Made by a program: the position numbers and the translations under genes
Notes under the pieces: generated by a model
Database searches by the model: none
What the model saw: the letters and a program-made list of their open reading frames with translations, nothing else
Told to the model about the DNA's origin: nothing
NCBI GenBank assembly: GCA_021163155.1
Contig: JAGGXI010000075.1
Coordinates: 1 to 35,043 of the forward strand
Length of the DNA stretch: 35,043 nucleotides
From: Candidatus Aerophobota bacterium
Lineage (GTDB): Bacteria; Aerophobota; Aerophobia; Aerophobales; JAGGXI01
Direction of reading: 5' to 3'
Part shown: piece after piece, positions 30,179-35,043 of the stretch
How positions within the stretch are numbered: position 1 is the first letter of the stretch
Layout of the letters: each line of letters starts with the position of its first letter

Positions 30179-32035
30179 ATGTATATAAGAAAAACAGTTA
30201 AAAAAGTTAAAGATAAGGTATACGAGAATTACCTTTTAGTCGAGTCCATTGCAACTCCTAAGGGGCCTCGCCAGAGGACTATCTGTTCCATTGGCCATCT
30301 TAAACCAAGACCAAGAGAAGAATGGCTTCACCTTGCCAGAAAGGTAGAGACTGCTCTTAAGGGTCAGCTAACCTTTGAGAAAACAGAACCCGAAGTAGAG
30401 GAACTGGTAAGAAAAGCCAGGGAATTTAAATCTCAGGATAAAAGATCACCAGGAAAGAAAAATGATGATATCGTTTCTATTCATACCGATAAGGTTGAAA
30501 TGGAAAAGGCAAGAGAAGCTGGCCCTGTCTATGTGGGATACGAGTTCTGGAGAAAGCTTGGAATAGATGATATCCTTAAAGAGGCAGGATTTTCTAAAAG
30601 AACAAGGTTATTAACCCTTGTTATGGCAATGAACCGTCTCATAGCCCCCTCATCAGAACATAGAATACCGGGATGGGTCAATGGTACAGCTCTTCAAGAT
30701 ATCCTTTCTGCTGATTTAGAGAGCTTGAATGATGAGGCTCTGTATCGTAATATGGATAAGCTCTATCCAAAGCGAGGGGTTATTGAGAAACTGTTAGCTG
30801 AAAAAGAGAGGAATCTATTTAAGCTTGATGATACAATCTATCTGTACGATTTAACTTCCACTTATTTTGAAGGAGAGGCTCTTTCTAACCCCCAAGCACA
30901 ATATGGTTATTCGAGAGATAAAAGATTTGATTGCAAACAGGTTGTAGTAGGGTTAGTGGTTGATCGTGATGGATTTCCTAAGGCACATGAGATTTTCTCC
31001 GGTGAGCGAAAAGATGCTACCACTGTAGGTGAGATGCTGGATATCCTCAAGAAAAGAGTGAGCAAAAGGAAGGAAACTACCGTAGTTGTAGATAGGGGTA
31101 TGGCTTATGAGGACAATATTAATGAGATTAAGGAAAAAGGATACCATTATATTGTAGCTACCAGACAGACAGAGAGGAATCAATATCTCGATGATTTTGA
31201 AGAAGGAGGCTTCTGTGAGCTCATTAGGAGTGTATCACCAACAAATTCTTCCAAGAAGAAATCAGGCGTTTTTATAAAGAAAATAGAAAAAGAAAACGAG
31301 CTTTACATCCTTTGTATTAGCGAGGGAAGAGGAGAAAAAGACAAATCGATTAGAGAATCTCACGAGAAAAAGCTAAAATGTGACCTTAAGAAGTTAACTA
31401 AAAGGATTAATAAGGGACGATTGAAAAAAGAAGAAAAAATATATGAGGCGATTGGAAGAATCAAAGAGAGATATCCCCGTGTAGCACGCTACTACAAAAT
31501 AGAGTACGATAATCTTACTAAACAACTGTCCTATCAAGAGAACACTGAAAGAAAGTCTGTTGCAGAAACCTTAGATGGAAGCTACATGCTAAGAACAGAT
31601 AGATGTGATATGAGCGATGATGAGATCTGGCGCACCTACTCACTTTTAACCAGGGCTGAGAATGCTTTTCGTAACATGAAAAGTCCATTATGTGAAAGAC
31701 CAATTTTCCATCAACTTAAAAGAAAAGTTCAAACCCATATCTTTTTATGTATCCTCGCTTATCATCTGTTAGTAGCTATTGAAAAGACCTTTCTTGATAA
31801 GGGGATACATACTTCTTGGGGAACAATCAAGGATACACTAAAAACTCACCAGGTTGCTACAGTTATTCTGCCAACAACCAGTGGTGAGATTTTAAAAATT
31901 CGTCGAGGAGTTAATGCAGAACCTCAGCATCTCGAAATTTATAAGAACCTTCGTATTCCTTCTAAGATTATGAAACCCATAAAAACATGGCATACTAAAA
32001 ATATAGTGACTGAACGGACTCGCAAACCCCTATAA
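30179..32035 (+). CDS. IS1634-family DDE transposase
   Basis: A 618-residue transposase. The DDE residues are likely D in IYLYDLTSTYFEG (near 224), D in VVVDRGMAYED (near 304) and E in LTRAENAFRNMKSPL (near 496); the last matches the Y-x2-R/x-x-E-x-x-F-R-x-M-K pattern of IS4 relatives. The N-terminus (YIRKTVKKVKDKVYENYLLVES) is typical of IS1634. There is no Shine-Dalgarno sequence, as expected for a leaderless mRNA. The stop codon lies in a CCCCTA/TAGGGG stem (32026-32041) that may end transcription. The ORF is intact, so the element may be active. Confidence 0.92.
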   Translation: MYIRKTVKKVKDKVYENYLLVESIATPKGPRQRTICSIGHLKPRPREEWLHLARKVETALKGQLTFEKTEPEVEELVRKAREFKSQDKRSPGKKNDDIVSIHTDKVEMEKAREAGPVYVGYEFWRKLGIDDILKEAGFSKRTRLLTLVMAMNRLIAPSSEHRIPGWVNGTALQDILSADLESLNDEALYRNMDKLYPKRGVIEKLLAEKERNLFKLDDTIYLYDLTSTYFEGEALSNPQAQYGYSRDKRFDCKQVVVGLVVDRDGFPKAHEIFSGERKDATTVGEMLDILKKRVSKRKETTVVVDRGMAYEDNINEIKEKGYHYIVATRQTERNQYLDDFEEGGFCELIRSVSPTNSSKKKSGVFIKKIEKENELYILCISEGRGEKDKSIRESHEKKLKCDLKKLTKRINKGRLKKEEKIYEAIGRIKERYPRVARYYKIEYDNLTKQLSYQENTERKSVAETLDGSYMLRTDRCDMSDDEIWRTYSLLTRAENAFRNMKSPLCERPIFHQLKRKVQTHIFLCILAYHLLVAIEKTFLDKGIHTSWGTIKDTLKTHQVATVILPTTSGEILKIRRGVNAEPQHLEIYKNLRIPSKIMKPIKTWHTKNIVTERTRKPL

Positions 32036-32101
32036 ATAGGGGATTCTTTCTTAGAAATGTGGAAGTAGGGTTAGATTTTTTTAAAGAACGGAATCTTTAA
32101 A

Positions 32102-32377
32102 TTACTGAAAATAGGTTAGCCCCTCTTCCAGAGCTATGGGGTTAGCGGAATCAAATACAAGGGGAAGATTTGTTGCTTTGGACACTACCTCGGTTAACCA
32201 TTTCATATCGTCTACTTCTTTTGCAGAATCGCCACCAGCATTGACATCTATATGAGTTGCACCTACTTCCGCCTGTTTTTTAGCTTCTAAGATAATAAAA
32301 TCAGTATCCCTTTTTCATACCCTTTCTTTAATTTTCTTTCGGGTCATATTGATCCGCTCTCCAATGATTGTGAACAT
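32102..32377 (-). pseudogene. Methyltetrahydrofolate methyltransferase (AcsE/MtrH-like), truncated
   Basis: The minus strand from ATG 32377 encodes MFTIIGERINMTRKKIKERV, a TGA stop (32317-32315), then KRDTDFIILEAKKQAEVGAT and, after it, HIDVNAGGDSAKEV, KWLTEVVSKATNLPLVFDSANP up to TAA at 32102. GERIN, DVNAG and FDSANP are pterin-binding-domain motifs of the enzyme that moves the methyl of methyl-tetrahydrofolate to a corrinoid protein. Only about 90 of some 260-300 residues remain, and they end 32 bases from the IS edge. Frame is preserved apart from one stop, so decay is recent. AAGGAGGAAAGG precedes the ATG. It is downstream of the cobalamin genes, in line with a corrinoid role. Confidence 0.75.
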
Positions 32378-32395
32378 AACCTTTCCTCCTTATAA

Positions 32396-33238
32396 TTAGT
32401 TTTTGGTTGCTGGTTCTTGGTAGCCGCGGAACTTATAGCCTCGTGGGGTAATCATAAATTTTCCTTTGGTATAGGTTTTAGAATTTCCCACAATTAGGAC
32501 AGTTCCCATATCAATTTTCTTTAATAAAAGCATATTTTTTAAAGTAGTAATTACTACTTCTTCATTTTCTCTTTGAGCATTTCTTACTATTCCCACAATT
32601 GTATTCCTTGACCTGTATTCCATTAAAATCTCCCATGCCCTTTTGAGTGGTCTTATCCTCTTTTTGCTCTTAGGGTTGTAAAAGACTATTACAAAATCAC
32701 CCCTGGTGGCTAATTCAATCCTTTGCTCAATTAACTTGCTATCAGTGAGAATATCGCTTAAGGAAATTACGACAAAATCATGCATTAATGGCGCTCCTAA
32801 AAGAGCTGCGCAAGAAGAAGCGGCTGTAATTCCAGGGATAATCTCTATTTTAATTTTATTTTCTTCCTTATCTAAAAGCTGTAAAACTACGCCAGCCATA
32901 CCGTAGATACCAGGATCTCCATCAGAAATAAGAGAGACATTATCCCCACTCAATGCTCTCTTTATGGCATATTTAGCCCTTTCTACTTCTTGAGTCATAC
33001 CGTAAGAGATTACTTCCTTATCCTTTATTAAATTATCTATAAGCCTTATATAAGTGCCATATCCTATGACTACCTGGGATTCCTCAATTATTTTTTGCGC
33101 TTTTTGAGTTAAAAGGCTCGTATTCCCCGGGCCAATCCCTACTATATACAGTCTTCCCTGGCTATGGCTACAGTAACCCTGGGGTAAATTTTCTTTTTCA
33201 AGATTAACTTCGTTTTTCTTCCAGCTAATAGTGCACAA
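32396..33238 (-). CDS. cbiH: Precorrin-3B/cobalt-factor III C17-methyltransferase
   Basis: A SAM-dependent ring-contracting methyltransferase of corrin synthesis. The fold starts at RLYIVGIGPGN (near residue 29) and shows the GYGTYIRLI segment, SDGDPGIYGMAG, IPGITAASSCAALLGAPL and HDFVVISLSD, all typical of CobJ/CbiH. The only conventional start is TTG 33238, which gives 280 residues with about 28 extra at the front and a 97-base overlap with cbiG. The family normally starts at the RLYIVG strand. A start inside the overlap or a frameshift fusion with CbiG is possible. Terminal corrin gene of the visible run. Confidence 0.9.
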   Translation of the reverse strand: MCTISWKKNEVNLEKENLPQGYCSHSQGRLYIVGIGPGNTSLLTQKAQKIIEESQVVIGYGTYIRLIDNLIKDKEVISYGMTQEVERAKYAIKRALSGDNVSLISDGDPGIYGMAGVVLQLLDKEENKIKIEIIPGITAASSCAALLGAPLMHDFVVISLSDILTDSKLIEQRIELATRGDFVIVFYNPKSKKRIRPLKRAWEILMEYRSRNTIVGIVRNAQRENEEVVITTLKNMLLLKKIDMGTVLIVGNSKTYTKGKFMITPRGYKFRGYQEPATKN

Positions 33239-33888
33239 GGTTCACATACTCCTTTCAATCCTAAATTTCGCTCTACAACTTCTGATGTTTCAATCTCACC
33301 GCAAAAATTTTTAATTCTTTCTTTAGAGATAAAGACTAAGGAAAGATTTAGTTCTAAACAAGCTTTTATTAATCCTTTTTCATTACGTTTAATATCAAGA
33401 GTAGCCACCAGACGCACTTCCTCTAATGGAATATTTTTCTCTTTAAGAGAGTTTAAAATGGCTTTCTTAACTGCATCTTCAGAAATACCTCTTCTGCATC
33501 CGATACCTACAATGATTTTTTTTCCCGTATCAGATGCAGTGGTAATGATAGGTATTGCATCTAATATCCGAGCTACTATAAAGGTAAGTTTATTAGCCCC
33601 TCCTTCATGTCCAGAAAGTGCGCTGATAGCAAACCTTTTAGCTTTATCAACAACAACTACAGCAGGATCATAATATTTATCTTTGAGATAAGGAGCAATT
33701 ACTCGCACCACAATACCTAATGCCATAATAAAGATGATACCATCAAATTTATTAAAAATTTCTCCCACCAGATTTTTTAGAGAGACCTTATTTGTAAGGG
33801 TGTAAATCTCACTATCTATAAAGTTGCGATTGAGTATTTGAGCTGTTTTTTTACCTTCCTTATTAATGGCAATAATAGCTATCTTCAT
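33142..33888 (-). CDS. cbiG: Cobalt-precorrin-5A hydrolase
   Basis: A 248-residue CbiG, which opens the delta-lactone ring and releases acetaldehyde in the early-cobalt (anaerobic) route. Visible: MALGIVVRVIAPYLKDKYYDPAVVVVD (about 55-81), ALSGHEGGANKL, ITTASDTG, GIGCRRGIS and the C-terminal GVCEPCALLAG...VTVAIAR. It overlaps cbiF by 4 bases (ATGA) at its start. CbiG marks the anaerobic pathway, in agreement with the rest of the window. The length is on the short side but all regions are present. Confidence 0.93.
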   Translation of the reverse strand: MKIAIIAINKEGKKTAQILNRNFIDSEIYTLTNKVSLKNLVGEIFNKFDGIIFIMALGIVVRVIAPYLKDKYYDPAVVVVDKAKRFAISALSGHEGGANKLTFIVARILDAIPIITTASDTGKKIIVGIGCRRGISEDAVKKAILNSLKEKNIPLEEVRLVATLDIKRNEKGLIKACLELNLSLVFISKERIKNFCGEIETSEVVERNLGLKGVCEPCALLAGRKTKLILKKKIYPRVTVAIAREDCI

Positions 33889-34640
33889 CTTTCTTTCTTG
33901 CGAAATGAGTGAGTAAAGGAAGTATCATATAATCTTGATTTTTGATACTTCTTCTTTAATACTTCTCCTATTAAAATAATTGCCTGGTGTGTAACTTTCG
34001 CTTCTTTTACTTTCTGAGCGATATTGGAAAGATTCCCCTGAATAATTTTTTCCTCAGGCCATGAAACTTTGTAGATAATAGCTACAGGTGTATCAGAGGA
34101 ATATTCAGTAAGAAGTTTTGTAACTACCTTATCAATTTCCTGGATACTTAAAAAGATGATCATAGTAGCTTTTGCCCTTGCTAAGAGTGATATAGCTTCT
34201 CCTGGAGGGACTTTCGTTCTTCCAGAGATTCTGGTCAAAATTACACTCTGACTTACCCCGGGTAATGTTAGTTCCTGCTTAATTTTTGCCGCTGCCGCCG
34301 AAAAAGAACTTACGCCAGGGATAACCTCGTAAGGGATTTTCTCTTTTTCACACCAATCCATTTGTTCCTGAATAGCACTATAAAGAGAGGGATCGCCGCT
34401 ATGAATTCTGGCTATAGTACCATTTTTTTCTTTTGCTTTATTAAAAATTTTCGTAATCTCATTTAAACTCATTTTTGATGAATCATAACTCTTTGCTCTG
34501 TCTTTAGCAAAATTTAAAATTTCTTTATTTATTAGGGAGCCTGCGTAAATAACTATATCTGCCTTTTTAATAATTTTTTGCCCTTTTATAGTTAAAAGCT
34601 CTGGGTCTCCTGGCCCTGCACCAATGAAGAAAACTTTCAT
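33885..34640 (-). CDS. cbiF: Precorrin-4/cobalt-precorrin-4 C11-methyltransferase
   Basis: A 251-residue SAM-dependent methyltransferase of corrin synthesis. It begins MKVFFIGAGPGDPELLTIKG, then shows YAGSLIN, RIHSGDPSLYSAIQEQ, IPGVSSFSAAAAKIKQELTLPGVSQSVILTR and VAIIYKVSWPEEKI, all typical of CobM/CbiF. The C-terminus has a basic tail (THSFRKKER). Its start is two bases after the cbiL stop and its end overlaps cbiG, so the cluster is a tight operon. Confidence 0.95.
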   Translation of the reverse strand: MKVFFIGAGPGDPELLTIKGQKIIKKADIVIYAGSLINKEILNFAKDRAKSYDSSKMSLNEITKIFNKAKEKNGTIARIHSGDPSLYSAIQEQMDWCEKEKIPYEVIPGVSSFSAAAAKIKQELTLPGVSQSVILTRISGRTKVPPGEAISLLARAKATMIIFLSIQEIDKVVTKLLTEYSSDTPVAIIYKVSWPEEKIIQGNLSNIAQKVKEAKVTHQAIILIGEVLKKKYQKSRLYDTSFTHSFRKKER

Positions 34641-34642
34641 CT

Positions 34643-35043
34643 TTAAACTTTTTCCTTATTTTTAACAATTAAAATAGAAAGGTACCCTGAAGCTTCCTCG
34701 CTCAAATAAGATACGCCTTTTGCAATATACTGTTTAGGACATCCAGCGCGGCTCACAAAAAAAGCTGAATCCTCTAATCCCATCTTTTTTAAAAAAGTAA
34801 TTAAAGGCTTTAACCTTCTCCCAATTTTCATTAAAACAGTTGTATCAAACTTGCAAAATATCTCTTTTAACCTATCCAAATCCTCTGGAAGGGGTAAAAC
34901 AACAAGGTTTTCATCCCCCTCAACTAAGGGAACTTCCATTAAAGAGGCGGCTAAATTTATTGCACTAATACCTGGAACTGTTTCTACAGGAATCTCCGGC
35001 CTTTTACTCTTTACACATTTAAGAAGATAAGAGTAAGTGCTGT
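34643..35043 (-). CDS. cbiL: Precorrin-2/cobalt-factor II C20-methyltransferase, C-terminal part
   Basis: The gene runs off the right edge; its open frame covers about 132 codons. Starting at the edge it reads STYSYLLKCVKSKRPEIPVE, then TVPGISAINLAASLMEVPLV, which is the Y-S-T-x-x-Y-L ... V-P-G-[IV]-S-A region of CbiL/CobI. The ATG at 34939 is internal and should not be taken as the start. CbiL adds the C20 methyl to cobalt-factor II. It is the most upstream gene of the visible operon. Confidence 0.9.
   Translation of the reverse strand, partial: STYSYLLKCVKSKRPEIPVETVPGISAINLAASLMEVPLVEGDENLVVLPLPEDLDRLKEIFCKFDTTVLMKIGRRLKPLITFLKKMGLEDSAFFVSRAGCPKQYIAKGVSYLSEEASGYLSILIVKNKEKV

Larger units (their letters stand above)
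30010..32070 (+). mobile_element. Complete IS1634/IS4-type insertion sequence
   Basis: Perfect 13-bp terminal inverted repeats CCCTACTTCCACA (30010-30022) and TGTGGAAGTAGGG (32058-32070) bound a 2061-bp element that holds one transposase gene. TTAG flanks both ends (30006-30009 and 32071-32074), consistent with a 4-bp target duplication; the family more often makes 5-6 bp. The element looks intact. It sits beside a truncated methyltransferase gene on its right side. Confidence 0.88.

Noticed and set aside
32315-32317. In-frame TGA in the methyltransferase fragment as selenocysteine or a reassigned codon
   Set aside because: Other genes here (polX, the molybdenum hydroxylase large subunit) end on TGA, the gene is truncated anyway, and I see no Sec-insertion hairpin or conserved Cys at that position.

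Overview
The window reads as bacterial, low-GC (AT-rich by eye) chromosomal DNA from an anaerobe. Bacterial markers are pheS, ftsZ, rpsI, RNase PH, Shine-Dalgarno sites and sigma-70-type promoters. Anaerobic metabolism is suggested by a tungsten-type aldehyde:ferredoxin oxidoreductase, carbamate kinase, a molybdenum hydroxylase, two ferrous-iron (Feo) systems and an early-cobalt corrin pathway. Gene content and style (TTG/GTG starts, many small palindromic repeats, mobile remnants) would fit an uncultured deep-branching phylum such as Atribacterota, Aerophobota or Omnitrophota, but this is a guess; no marker here settles it.

Layout. 1-1500: the 3' end of an IS605-type tnpB, a PLP aminotransferase and a hairpin-rich repeat. 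1551-7780: aldehyde:ferredoxin oxidoreductase, then housekeeping genes pheS, ftsZ, rph and a RdgB-CoaE fusion that carries a palindromic repeat inside its coding sequence. 7802-8743: a metallo-beta-lactamase-fold protein that seems to start at ATT. 8746-11692: an accessory island in which copies of one roughly 30-bp sequence separate small cargo: a RelE/ParE-type toxin-antitoxin pair, two orphan ORFs, and an AgoG-like DNA glycosylase followed by a frameshifted small gene. 11756-14488: a secreted protein, family X DNA polymerase and convergent rpsI.

15108-23134: a catabolic block with an aspartate-carbamoyltransferase-like enzyme, carbamate kinase, a three-subunit molybdenum hydroxylase (Mo, FAD and 2Fe-2S subunits), YqeC and MocA. 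The last two are cofactor-maturation genes typical of selenium-dependent molybdenum hydroxylases. Together they suggest purine or pyrimidine breakdown with ATP made from carbamoyl phosphate. 23356-29821: an iron block. Fur, under a promoter with an overlapping palindrome, is followed by feoA-feoA-split feoB under a near-identical palindrome, then a membrane protein, a frameshifted methyltransferase, a DtxR-like regulator fused to a FeoA domain and a second full-length FeoB with an altered G4 motif.

30010-32070: a complete IS1634-like insertion sequence with 13-bp perfect inverted repeats, a 4-bp target repeat and a consensus promoter so close to the ATG that its mRNA should be nearly leaderless. 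32102-35043 (minus strand): a broken methyltetrahydrofolate methyltransferase fragment next to the IS, then cobalamin genes cbiH, cbiG, cbiF and a partial cbiL, transcribed right to left.

Recurring sequence themes are TTGACA promoters with 16-bp spacers, several families of short palindromic repeats, and at least four broken genes.
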